This document shows positions 12,801 to 22,027 of a stretch of 64,000 nt of DNA, one piece after another. Source of the stretch: Leptoclinus maculatus (Eukaryota; Chordata; Actinopteri; Perciformes; Stichaeidae); contig JAVDOI010000074.1 of assembly GCA_032191485.1 (NCBI GenBank), forward strand, positions 650,848 through 714,847, written 5' to 3'. Position numbers and translations under genes: made by a program. The notes beneath the pieces were generated by a model. It was not told the DNA's origin, searched no databases, and saw only the letters and a list, made by a program, of their open reading frames with translations. The first letter of the stretch is position 1, and each line of letters begins with the position of its first letter.

Positions 12801-15800
12801 ATTATCTCCCGGCTTGAGATAATAACAAAGTAGAGAAGTAACAGCAGCACAAAGGGAGAGGACGGGGAGATGAGTCTAAAGAGAGACGTCGTGGGCCTCC
12901 CTCCTCGTCTCACGTTGTCTCAGCTGAGTGCTCCTCTGGCTGCTCCTTCAATCGAACCACTTCTTTGTCTTCTCGTCCTTCATTACCTTTTATATTAACA
13001 TTTGCTCTACGCTCTTCCTTTTTGAACATTTTCTCTTCATCTTTTGACGACAATCGCAGGCCCTGTGATCTATTTCTGTGTATTACAGTATTAATGAAGT
13101 TATTTATAATAAGCTTAATAGATTATAGGGGCTTGTATGATGAGTCACACAATCATGATTCTTTTTTATTTGATCTTATTGCAGCTCCCAGTTTACAGAA
13201 TCGAAGATATTCCTCCGTCGCCAGGATTCACTCCATGACTATCGAGGCTCCCATCACAAAGGTACGCTGCCTCTGTCGTCCTGCACAACTCAACATAAAA
13301 CATTGGAAACCTTATTTGGATGAATTATTTTAATTTTCTTAGTTAATTTAGCACTAAATAAAACAATAAACTAACATTCTGCATGTTTTCTTCTCTATTA
13401 AAGTCAAGCTAAAGACTATTTTTAACGCCTCTTTCATGGAATGTGTAAAACTTCTTTCTGACTTGTTGGTGCTCAACAGTGTTTTTTGGGGATGGATCCT
13501 CTTTTTGCATCATCCCCAGTGATCAGAGTGAGGTTTTGTCAATATCTACAACTGTTATTCAGCTTAAATCTGGTTTTGTTTCATCATTATTAGCAGCACA
13601 AGCAGCCTGAATTTACTGAATTCACCGCCGTATTTTCAATGAAAACATCTTGAAAATCTTCAAAATGCCTGAAAAAGCATATTGCTATAATATAAAACAA
13701 ACAGCTGACGATGACCGAGCTAAAGAAACACTAAAGTGTGCAGGGGGCATGTTCTGCCTTTAGCGCTTTTATTAAAATACACAAATGTTTCTTCCAGAGG
13801 AGTCACAGTCGAGCTCATTCCTCCAGCAGCAGTCATCACGTTGCTCATGTTGGATTTTCACCAACGATAAAGTTCTTTTATGGCCCTGAAGCAGCTTGTT
13901 TCTTCAGCCGATGCTCACAGGTTCACGGCGGCACCTGAACTGGAATCTGTCCGTTTGTCATGTTATTCCAAACACCACACAGGTGCTAACAGGACGCCTC
14001 CATTCGGTGTTTGAACTCACTTTCTTGCAGAGTAGCCAGACTTTATGGAAATCTGTCACCAATAAGAAGATGCATACATGGACAGAACCCTTCCAGAGGT
14101 ATTAGATCTTTTCTGTGGAGATGGTTACACTTTAGGAAAGGTCAACCATGCTAATTGACTCCTAGTCTGTAATTAGGAAGTCACATTTGACAGCGTGTTC
14201 AGGAATTAAAAGTTAAAGCTAAAGGGTTTGACAATTTACAGAATAAATGAACATCATTATGTCCCCCCCGTCCCACTGCAGGTCCTGTGATGCTCTTGTG
14301 TGTTCGAGCAGCATCTTTTTTTAGCCGTTGTGCCTCAGACAACATTTCCTCCAGCGTCACATGAACATCTCCGTGAACACATGGCCAAAGAAAGGAGCTC
14401 TCTGTCTGTCAGAGGGCTCCTTGTGCATGTACGTAGGGTCTGTTCTGCAGCAGAAATACAGATTTTAAATTGTTTAAACGTTTCCTCTCTCCTAGGTAAT
14501 AAACATCATCAACGCGGCCCAGGAGAGCAGTCCGGTGACGGTGGCCGAGGCCCTGGATCGAGTGCTGGAGATCCTGAGAACCACGGAGCTCTACTTGCCT
14601 CAGCTCGCCTCCAAAGAAGACGACCCCCACACCAACGACCTGGTGGGGGGGCTCATGAGTGTAAGAGGCGGTGTAGATTACTTAGTTTAGGCTTCTGAGT
14701 TCATTCATAAGTATATATGCATGAAACTCTTTATAAGGAGACGTTCAGAGCACTTGTTTAATCACATTGTAAAAAGGTTCTGACCTCATGCGTCTGACAT
14801 TGAACATGCATTCTTGTTGGACGAAGACGTTTTTGGCTTCCAAAATCGAATCTGTGTTTTTCCGGAGTGCCAACAGAGTCTTTGTTTATTTATTATTTTC
14901 TGAATTTTGTTGAATAACTAACTATGAAGTGAGTAACTGCACGCAGATGTTAGTCGTTCTGCAAACGGGGTTCAGATCCATCCGTCGACTGCAGAAACAA
15001 ATACCCAATTAAACTTCATCTGCTTTTTATCTACTTATAAAAATGTGTCTACTATTGTAGATTGTCTAAGTATCCAAAACCGGATACATCTTCGTCCTTT
15101 GAGCCACAGACTGCATTAAAAACACATCAATGAGGTTTACTGCTCCTTCACCACGATGAACACACTGTAGTTCATTCTGACTCCATCCCATGTATAAATA
15201 CTCACTAGTATAAATACTCACTAGTATAAAGACTCACTAGTATAAAGACTCACTAGTATAAAGACTCACTAGTATAAATACTCACTAGTATAAAGACTCA
15301 CTAGTATAAAGACTCACTAGTATAAATACTCACTAGTATAAATACTCACTAGTATAAAGACTCACTAGTATAAAGACTCACTAGTATAAAGACTCACTAG
15401 TATAAATACTCACTAGTATAAAGACTCACTAGTATAAATACTCACTAGTATAAATACTCACTAGTATAAATACTCACTAGTATAAAGACTCACTAGTATA
15501 AAGACTCACTAGTATAAATACTCACTAGTATAAAGACTCACTAGTATAAAGACTCACTAGTATAAATACTCACTAGTATAAAGACTCACTAGTATAAATA
15601 CTCACTAGTATAAAGACTCACTAGTATAAATACTCACTAGTATAAATACTCACTAGTATAAAGACTCACTAGTATAAATACTCACTAGTATAAAGACTCA
15701 CTAGTATAAAGACTCACTAGTATAAATACTCACTAGTATAAAGACTCACTAGTATAAATACTCACTAGTATAAATACTCACTAGTATAAAGACTCACTAG

Positions 15801-18800
15801 TATAAATACTCACTAGTATAAATACTCACTAGTATAAAGACTCACTAGTATAAAGACTCACTAGTATAAATACTCACTAGTATAAAGACTCACTAGTATA
15901 AATACTCACTAGTATAAAGACTCACTAGTATAAAGACTCACTAGTATAAATACTCACTAGTATAAAGACTCACTAGTATAAATACTCACTAGTATAAATA
16001 CTCACTAGTATAAAGACTCACTAGTATAAATACTCACTAGTATAAATACTCACTAGTATAAAGACTCACTAGTATAAAGACTCACTAGTATAAATACTCA
16101 CTAGTATAAATACTCACTAGTATAAATACTCACTAGTATAAAGACTCACTAGTATAAATACTCACTAGTATAAATACTCACTAGTATAAATACTCACTAG
16201 TATAAATACTCACTAGTATAAATACTCACTAGTATAAAGACTCACTAGTATAAAGACTCACTAGTATAAATACTCACTAGTATAAATACTCACTAGTATA
16301 AATACTCACTAGTATAAAGACTCACTAGTATAAATACTCACTAGTATAAAGACTCACTAGTATAAAGACTCACTAGTATAAATACTCACTAGTATAAAGA
16401 CTCACTAGTATAAATACTCACTAGTATAAATACTCACTAGTATAAAGACTCACTAGTATAAATACTCACTAGTATAAATACTCACTAGTATAAAGACTCA
16501 CTAGTATAAAGACTCACTAGTATAAATACTCACTAGTATAAAGACTCACTAGTATAAATACTCACTAGTATAAAGACTCACTAGTATAAAGACTCACTAG
16601 TATAAATACTCACTAGTATAAAGACTCACTAGTATAAATACTCACTAGTATAAATACTCACTAGTATAAAGACTCACTAGTATAAATACTCACTAGTATA
16701 AATACTCACTAGTATAAAGACTCACTAGTATAAAGACTCACTAGTATAAATACTCACTAGTATAAATACTCACTAGTATAAATACTCACTAGTATAAATA
16801 CTCACAAGTATAAATACTCACTAGTATAAATACTCACTAGTATAAAGACTCACTAGTATAAATACTCACTAGTATAAAGACTCACTAGTATAAAGACTCA
16901 CTAGTATAAATACTCACTAGTATAAATACTCACAAGTATAAATACTCACTAGTATAAATACTCACTAGTATAAAGACTCACTAGTATAAAGACTCACTAG
17001 TATAAAGACTCACTAGTATAAAGACTCACTAGTATAAATACTCACTAGTATAAAGACTCACTAGTATAAAGACTCACTAGTATAAATACTCACTAGTATA
17101 AATACTCACTAGTATAAATACTCACTAGTATAAAGACTCACTAGAGCACCAAGTATTCATCTGCTAACAGATTCACCATTTCTCCCTGTGTGGGTAACGT
17201 TGGATAAAAACTACAGTGGCCAGCTTATTTAGGAAATGACTACAAATACAAATATCTATTTGTTAAAGATTTATGTTTTCAGAAGAAACTAATTGTCTTG
17301 GAGCTGAGACACACAGACAATAAACACAGAGAATAACACAAGTCCTGTGTTCCCATTACTACTTAAGATTTGTGTTTTGCAGATTTACAGAGTAAATGGA
17401 GTTAAAGCTTTTAATGAATGAACCCATTTGTTGTTTTTGTTTTCCTCTCCAGGATGGGCAGCGGAGACTTTCTGGGAATGAATACGTCTTCTGCAAAAGT
17501 AAGTTTTAAAGAACCAGTGAATATGATAACAGTCGTGATACAATATGATAACCTCTTAAAGGCCCTGCACACAACTGATATACTCTCACACTGCGTTCAT
17601 GGAAACATAGCACTGGTGCGACTAGTGGCCAGTGACTGTGAGAGAGCCAGGCTAGCTGTTTCCCCCTGCTTCCAGTCTTTATGCTAAGCTAAGCTAATGG
17701 ACTCCCAACTCCAGATTCATATTTAACGCTCGTATATGAGAGTGGCATCGATCTTCTCATCTAACTCTCTAGATACATCGTGGGCGCTCTGATATTGACA
17801 GCCTCACTCTCTAAAAGAGTTTTAATGTTCATGAGTTATGAAAAGAGGAGTACAGACGTTATTATCGCTGGATTGTGTAACGTAGTCTGCTGCCTTCAGA
17901 GAATCCAATGAATAAATATTATTCATTTCGTGGTTACTGTCGTGATGAATGTTTTTGAAGAGTGTGGATCCTTCCGTCGGAGTTCATTGCGTAACCCCAT
18001 TATAATGATTACAGTCACAAGAGCACTTAACTGAGAGAAGAATGGAGAAATGATCTTCTCTCTCATTAAAGTGGAAACAGTATGCTTATCTCAGAGCTCT
18101 CATACCATTCTTTAAACAGTCTTATCACGCACCATCTCTCCACAAAGTGAGACGCTCAGCCAGCACATGTATATAGATATTAGAGATGTTAGAGAGCCAG
18201 GATTGGCACAGCCATCCGTTATTCACCCGTCAAATCCCACACAGCTCCCTCTCGGTTTGCCCCTTTTATGGTCAAATCACCTTAAACTGTGTGTGTGTGT
18301 GTGTCTATCTGCTAGATATGAGCCAGAGCCAGCTGGCCGTCCCAGTCACTCTGAGTGACGTCCCTCCACCCATCGCCGAGATGCTGAACGATGAGGATTG
18401 CTGGGAGTTCAACATCCTGGAGCTCGAGGCGGCGACACACAAGAGGTACGACGACGGTGGACACTGAACACGTGGAGAGGTTCAGAGAGGGCGGTATAGT
18501 GCTTGTTGTATACCATTCTCATGCCGCTTAGCTTAGCTTAGCATAAAGACCGGAAATAATGGGTTGCCAGGCAATAGTGACAACAAGACGACAGGAAGTC
18601 AAGAACTAGTCTTGCACATTAACCCAGCTGGACTTTACTTCATTTTTGTTGTACGGATGAAACAAGTCGGGATACCCTTGGACCCAGCCAGTCTTTATGC
18701 TAAGCTAAGCTAAGCTTCTACTGGCTGCTTCATATTTAACGTACAGACATGAGACGGGTATTGATCTTCTTAATTCCACCCACAGAAAGTCTACTTTTCT

Positions 18801-21800
18801 CATTTTTCTAAACCACAGCATCTCACTTGATGATAATTAATGATGCAATTGATTCAGGCAGAGGATAAAGATGTGTATGAGAATGCAGAAAGAAGGGATA
18901 ACAAAGAGTAGGACACAGTGGGTGAAGTCTTTTGTGCGGATCCTCTGCAGACCGCTGACTTACCTCGGGCTGAAGATCTTCACGAGTTTCGGCGTGTGCG
19001 ACTTCCTGAACTGCTCGGAGGCCACGCTGCGCTCCTGGCTGCAGCTCATCGAGGCCAGCTACCACTCCTCCAACTCCTACCACAACTCCACGCATGCCGC
19101 AGACGTGCTGCACGCCACCGCCTACTTCCTCCGCAAAGAGAGAGTCAAGGTACCACCTGCTGCACCTTACATATGATTCATGGTAATCCATCGTACAGCT
19201 TCATTTATTAACATTAACGGTGTCTGTGCAGTGCAGTCTAGCAGTGACATCCCTCTGTGTCTCTGCTGTTTCATCCAGACCAGTCTGGACCAGCTGGATG
19301 AGGTGGCTGCTCTGATAGCGGCCACGGTGCACGATGTGGACCACCCGGGCAGGACCAACTCCTTCTTGTGTAACGCCGGGAGCGAGCTGGCGATCCTCTA
19401 CAACGACACAGCCGTGCTGGAGAGCCACCACGCGGCCCTCGCCTTCCAGCTCACTGTCCGAGACAGCAAGAGCAACATCTTCAAGAACACAGACAGGTCG
19501 GTAGAGGATGCTTCCTGTGACATTATGATCCTTGTAGGATCCAGATCTTTACTTTATCCTCTCCGCCCCCTTCACCGCTGACAGGAATCAGTTCCGAACA
19601 CTGCGACAGTCAATCATAGACATGGTGCTGGCTACAGAGATGACGAGACACTTTGAGCACGTCAGCAAGTTTGTCAACAGCATCAACAAGCCAATGGCTG
19701 CCATAGAGGAGACCAGCACGAGTGTAAGTGTGCTTCGTTTGTTACAGCTTTAAGATCAAGCATGTCAGGTCGCTTATGTGCTATATCAAAGAAAGTCATG
19801 GTATAGCATGTCGAAAATTGTCATCAAAATGTCACATATATTGCAGATGCATGATGTGTTTTGCGTCTGTCCTACAGAGCGTGAACAGCGACTGTGAGGG
19901 TCAGGCCAACATCAGGAACTCTCCAGAGAACCGTCTGCTGATCAAGAGGATGTTGATCAAGTGTGCAGATGTGGCAAACCCCTGCAGACCGCTCGAGCTC
20001 TGCATCGAGTGGGCTGGACGCATCTCTGAGGAGTACTTTGCACAGGTGTGGGAGAACAGCACTAATGCAGTTTAATAGAAGCTGAGAACAGGAGGTGCAT
20101 CAATAAAGGGAGGCAAAGCATTCTGGGGGTTTTTTTTGTGATCAATTTCATCATCTAACTTTGCATGGTCTCATCGATGGCCTCTCCCATCCCTTCATTG
20201 TGATCTCTTATGTGTTCGCCCTGCAGACGGATGAGGAGAAGAGACAAGGGCTGCCGGTGGTGATGCCGGTGTTTGACAGGAACACCTGCAGCATTCCCAA
20301 ATCTCAGATCTCCTTCATGGACTATTTCATCACTGACATGTTTGACGCCTGGGATGGTAAGAAATACATGTTCTTCTGTGCGTGTGACGGCTCGGACTGT
20401 ATTCCAAGTAGGCTCGATGGTTCCTAAAGCAGAGCCCTGTATATATTCACTATGGAGGCTGATCGTTTGAGTCACACACTTCACAAGCGTAAATGTTTAA
20501 AGGACTTAAGTACGTCAAATAATTGATCCTCACCTGCTTTACTCTGGTTGTTTGTCTGGTCTTAAGTCCACCTATGATTAACATTGTTGACATATAAACA
20601 GCTGTGGTGCTGAAACTTGACTTTGATGATTGAAAAACTAAATCTGAAGTTGTAAGTTCCACTTGCTCTTTTGGGAGCTTTCAGCCGCATGAAGAAGCTC
20701 GTAAATAGACCTCTTGTTTGTTTTTAGACTCCCGCTTTCCTCTAATTGTCTTTCTGTCTCAGTCGTGACTTTAGCAGAAACAGATCCAGCCTGGTACGCT
20801 TCTGATGTGTTCAGCTGTTCAAAAGAAAATCAATGAAACAAATGGACTATCAGGATGAAACAGAAGCTCGTACATTGAGTATGACCCCTCCTTTACTTCC
20901 CCCGACGATTTCTTAATTTCTCTCGGCAGATTGCAAGGATAGCAAATCACAGGAAAAGGGAGCGCACGGTGCTTATCTGCTCCCCATTCCCACTGAATTT
21001 CCCTTTTAGTTTAGTCTCCCCAAGAGGGAACTTGTTTACTGTCAACGCAGCTCTGATGTCACGGAAAGATTCCAAATGCCTACGGGACGGAGAGGGCGTC
21101 GGGGGAGTGGGGAAAAAATAGTAGAGGGGATGGGGGTTCACGATCACTCGGTTAATGGAGAGGAAGAGCAGTCGCTTTTAATTCACCGGGGTCACCGCGG
21201 GGGTCACGGTTAGTTCCAGAGAGGCATTGTGGGTAATGAACGAGCCGGAAACGAGGACGTAAACAACACAGAGAGACCGTTTCACCCAATGAGTCCTTTA
21301 ATGTGGGAGAAAACATTGCAGAGTGTACATAACATTAACCACACACACACACACACACACACACACATCTTCCTCACAGCTCATGTGGAGTGAAAACAGG
21401 AAGTGTCTGGCAGCAGGTGTGGCGTGTCAGCTTGTGTTTATGTCTGAAGCTTTAAAGGAGAGAATATGTGCACTGAGAGAGTTAATTGGTGGCTGTAATT
21501 GTTCCTGCGGTTCATGCCGGCCCTGAAGAGACCTCCTCCTTCATGATGTGATGTAAGAGATGCTGCTCACAAAGTTCAGCAGAGATTAATATGAGGCTTC
21601 AGAAGTCTGTTAGTCAAATCAAGAGGGCATGTCTAGAGCTGAAACCACTAGTCGACAGAAGACAATGAAACGGGAACCATTAATAATACTTTAAGTTGTG
21701 TTGCAGCTTCTCAGTTTGATAATCTAAATCATTTGGACTTTTGGTCAAAGACGTCAAATTGGATCATTTTTCCCCTTTTTTTTTGAAATTTCAGAAACAT

Positions 21801-22027
21801 AAACTTGGAGGAATGATTACAGCAACAACAACTGTTTTAAAGCACATGTGGTCGTGTGATTATCAAATCTGTGCCCATGTTTGTTTTCTCTGTGCCCCCC
21901 CCCCCCCCCCCCCTCAGCCTTCGCCAGCCTGCCTGGTCTCATGGAACACCTGTCGGAGAACTACAAGTACTGGAAGGGCTTGGACGAGATGAAGTGCAAG
22001 AGCCTGCGTCCTCCACATCCTTCCTGA
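6629..22027 (+). CDS. pde8b: pde8b, high-affinity cAMP-specific 3',5'-cyclic phosphodiesterase 8B (20 exons in window, 5' end off-window)
   Basis: Hydrolyses cAMP to 5'-AMP in the cytosol; the PDE8 family has very high cAMP affinity and resists the general inhibitor IBMX. Twenty exons with GT-AG borders join into 2274 nt of uninterrupted frame (757 residues plus TGA). Order, in window residue numbers: receiver-like domain from about 1 to 125, PAS domain about 133-245, a linker, and the HD-type catalytic domain about 430-750. Catalytic residues are visible: H481 and H485 in YHNSTHAADVLH, H521 and D522 in HDVDHPGRTN, D653 in KCADVANP, and the purine-clamping Q705 in SKSQISF. The start FAKEDSQSDAFWWACDRAG and the linker DAPSLQNRRY fit 8B better than 8A as I recall them. 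About 130 N-terminal residues are missing to the left. The last exon ends shortly after WKGLDEMKCKSLRPP, as in the family. Confidence 0.97.
6820..9221 (+). other. pde8b intron 1 (in window) content
   Basis: 2.4-kb intron. It contains a short fish-repeat copy at 7244-7340, a (GAA)n tract near 8157-8178, a TTTC run at 8320-8340, and a (TCC)n tract at 8886-8957 that opens spurious Ser and Gly frames. No other coding signal is seen. Confidence 0.6.
8886..8957. repeat. (TCC)n trinucleotide repeat
   Basis: About 24 TCC/CTC triplets with one cccc interruption. Pyrimidine-only on the plus strand. Confidence 0.95.
9222..9281 (+). CDS. pde8b: pde8b window exon 2
   Basis: 60 nt between ttattccag and gtgagt. 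It completes a split Arg codon and encodes LIRATKPSENTVILAVVPQ, the strand following the receiver-like core. The frame continues cleanly on both sides. Confidence 0.92.
9363..9420 (+). CDS. pde8b: pde8b window exon 3
   Basis: 58 nt between ttgtgtag and gtacgt, encoding PADQDEPSVLPLLCAGFSR. It corresponds to the EEASVLPLLHAGFNR-type segment of PDE8B and ends in phase 0. Confidence 0.92.
9685..9773 (+). CDS. pde8b: pde8b window exon 4
   Basis: 89 nt between gcctccag and gtacga, encoding RFVENSSVSACYNELIQIEH followed by GEVRCQFKL. This is the link from the receiver-like domain into the PAS domain. It ends within an Arg codon. Confidence 0.93.
9922..10000 (+). CDS. pde8b: pde8b window exon 5 (PAS domain start)
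   Basis: 79 nt between gatccgcag and gtaaag. It encodes ACNSIFTALEHCQEAVEITS then EDHIIQ, the first strand of the PAS domain, and ends in phase 0. Confidence 0.94.
10123..10263 (+). CDS. pde8b: pde8b window exon 6 (PAS core)
   Basis: 141 nt between ggtcccag and gtgagt, encoding YVNPAFERMMGYHKGELIGK and on to LLDTINTCIKKGK. The NPAFERMMGY motif is the PAS signature. Phase 0 at both ends. Confidence 0.95.
10351..10439 (+). CDS. pde8b: pde8b window exon 7 (PAS domain)
   Basis: 89 nt between ctctgacag and gtaagc, encoding EWQGMYYARKKSGDSVQQHV then KITPVVGQGG. Ends in a split Gly codon. Confidence 0.94.
10528..10582 (+). CDS. pde8b: pde8b window exon 8 (PAS domain end)
   Basis: 55 nt between ttccaacag and gtgaga, encoding KIRHFVAIKRPHVDNNNQ. 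It closes the PAS fold and ends in phase 0 ahead of a 1.8-kb intron. Confidence 0.93.
10583..12360 (+). other. pde8b intron 8 content
   Basis: 1.8-kb intron, mostly AT-rich. Its middle (about 11030-11340) is markedly GC-rich and contains the promoter candidate described at 11068-11229. A G-run lies at 11942-11950. Confidence 0.5.
11068..11229 (+). promoter_or_regulatory. Candidate internal promoter with noncoding first exon in pde8b intron 8
   Basis: A GC-rich island in an AT-rich intron has CCAAT at 11068-11072 and TATTTATA at 11156-11163. About 65 bp after the TATA-like box there is a consensus donor, ACAAG|GTGAGT, at 11229/11230. A start near 11187-11195 would give a short ATG-free first exon that could splice to exon 9 at 12361. 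Such a transcript would lack receiver-like and PAS domains; the first in-frame Met (315) keeps the whole catalytic domain, although a short out-of-frame ATG lies in exon 9. A solo retroelement promoter is the alternative. Confidence 0.4.
12361..12412 (+). CDS. pde8b: pde8b window exon 9 (linker)
   Basis: 52 nt between ctgtctgtcag and gtaact, encoding VHKFNKEERCSGEHSQS. Charged linker with weak conservation, placed by frame and position. Confidence 0.88.
12495..12572 (+). CDS. pde8b: pde8b window exon 10 (linker)
   Basis: 78 nt between ctctacag and gtaaga, encoding CHSLRHRDRRKDSIDARSIS then SRSSD. The RRKDSID stretch is a basic, serine-bearing site of the RRxS type that a cAMP-dependent kinase could phosphorylate (inference). 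Confidence 0.92.
12573..14495 (+). other. pde8b introns 10 and 11 content
   Basis: Two introns flank exon 11 at 13185-13261. Only short CA tracts (around 12785) and no recognisable element are seen. Short open frames have no supporting similarity. Confidence 0.5.
13185..13261 (+). CDS. pde8b: pde8b window exon 11
   Basis: 77 nt between cttattgcag and gtacgc, encoding APSLQNRRYSSVARIHSMTI then EAPITK. The RIHSMTIEAPITK motif is a PDE8 hallmark. Its Met is the first in-frame Met after the PAS domain (window residue 315). Confidence 0.95.
14496..14660 (+). CDS. pde8b: pde8b window exon 12
   Basis: 165 nt between ctctcctag and gtaaga, encoding VINIINAAQESSPVTVAEAL, then DRVLEILRTTELY and ending DLVGGLMS. 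Phase 0 at both ends. Confidence 0.95.
15193..17144. repeat. 16-bp minisatellite, 122 exact-length units, in pde8b intron 12
   Basis: Every unit is tataaatactcactag or tataaagactcactag. Units tile 1952 bp with no insertion or deletion. About 66 have T and 56 have G at the seventh base; only two units carry another change (cacaag, near 16804 and 16932). Units 28-59 (15625-16136) have the same T/G order as units 69-100 (16281-16792). Each normal unit boundary makes the palindrome ACTAGT. Confidence 0.98.
17453..17498 (+). CDS. pde8b: pde8b window exon 13
   Basis: 46 nt between cctctccag and gtaagt, encoding DGQRRLSGNEYVFCK. The RRLSGNEYV motif is conserved in PDE8. It lies about 300 bp after the 16-bp minisatellite. 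Confidence 0.94.
17645..17775 (+). repeat. Dispersed fish repeat, TGCTAAGCTAAGCTAA family
   Basis: Contains ccagtctttatgctaagct and agagtggcatcgatcttct, shared with copies at 7244, 18685, 24570, 37935 and, on the other strand, 18524 and 38500. It is a short nonautonomous repeat, name not assigned. Confidence 0.6.
18316..18445 (+). CDS. pde8b: pde8b window exon 14 (start of catalytic domain)
   Basis: 130 nt between atctgctag and gtacga, encoding MSQSQLAVPVTLSDVPPPIA and ending WEFNILELEAATHKR. A (GT)n tract runs to within about 12 nt of the acceptor. Confidence 0.94.
18524..18785. repeat. Inverted pair of the TGCTAAGCTAAGCTAA repeat
   Basis: A minus-strand copy at about 18524-18560 and a plus-strand copy at about 18685-18785 face each other inside pde8b intron 14. 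The transcript could fold the two CTAAGCTAAGC parts into a hairpin between exons 14 and 15. Confidence 0.55.
18951..19149 (+). CDS. pde8b: pde8b window exon 15 (catalytic, first metal His)
   Basis: 199 nt between cctctgcag and gtacca. It encodes PLTYLGLKIFTSFGVCDFLN through SYHNSTHAADVLHATAYFL to RKERVK. Carries the general-acid His and the first metal-binding His. Confidence 0.96.
19279..19496 (+). CDS. pde8b: pde8b window exon 16 (HD motif)
   Basis: 218 nt after tcatccag, encoding TSLDQLDEVAALIAATVHDV, then DHPGRTNSFLCNAGSELAIL and on to NIFKNTDR. Contains the HD metal-binding pair. The donor is AG|gtcggt, weaker than consensus at +3 to +5, but the frame into the next exon requires it. Confidence 0.95.
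19585..19723 (+). CDS. pde8b: pde8b window exon 17
   Basis: 139 nt between gctgacag and gtaagt, encoding NQFRTLRQSIIDMVLATEMT, RHFEHVSKFVNSINKPMAA and IEETSTS. The tail differs from mammalian PDE8B as I recall it. Confidence 0.95.
19878..20045 (+). CDS. pde8b: pde8b window exon 18 (second metal Asp)
   Basis: 168 nt between gtcctacag and gtgtgg. It encodes SVNSDCEGQANIRNSPENR, LLIKRMLIKCADVANPCRP and ends ISEEYFAQ. D653 (window numbering) of KCADVANP is the last metal ligand. Confidence 0.96.
20227..20356 (+). CDS. pde8b: pde8b window exon 19 (invariant Gln)
   Basis: 130 nt between gccctgcag and gtaaga, encoding TDEEKRQGLPVVMPVFDRN and PKSQISFMDYFITDMFDAWD. Holds the glutamine that clamps the purine ring. 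Confidence 0.96.
20357..21917 (+). other. pde8b last intron, with a candidate conserved noncoding element
   Basis: 1.56-kb intron. At 20880-21260 is a compact, non-repetitive stretch with a TGTTTAC forkhead-type site, dense in motifs and unlike the flanking AT-rich sequence. A (CA)n tract is at 21341-21366 and a C-run just before the final acceptor. Conservation cannot be tested here. Confidence 0.35.
21918..22027 (+). CDS. pde8b: pde8b window exon 20 (terminal coding exon)
   Basis: 110 nt after a C-rich acceptor ending ccctcag, encoding FASLPGLMEHLSENYKYWKG, LDEMKCKSLRPPHPS and TGA at 22025-22027. An interrupted-purine-free run of C directly precedes the acceptor. Confidence 0.95.

Noticed and set aside
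15193..17144. CRISPR-like repeat array
   Set aside because: Units are contiguous with no unique spacers, and the window is a vertebrate genome.
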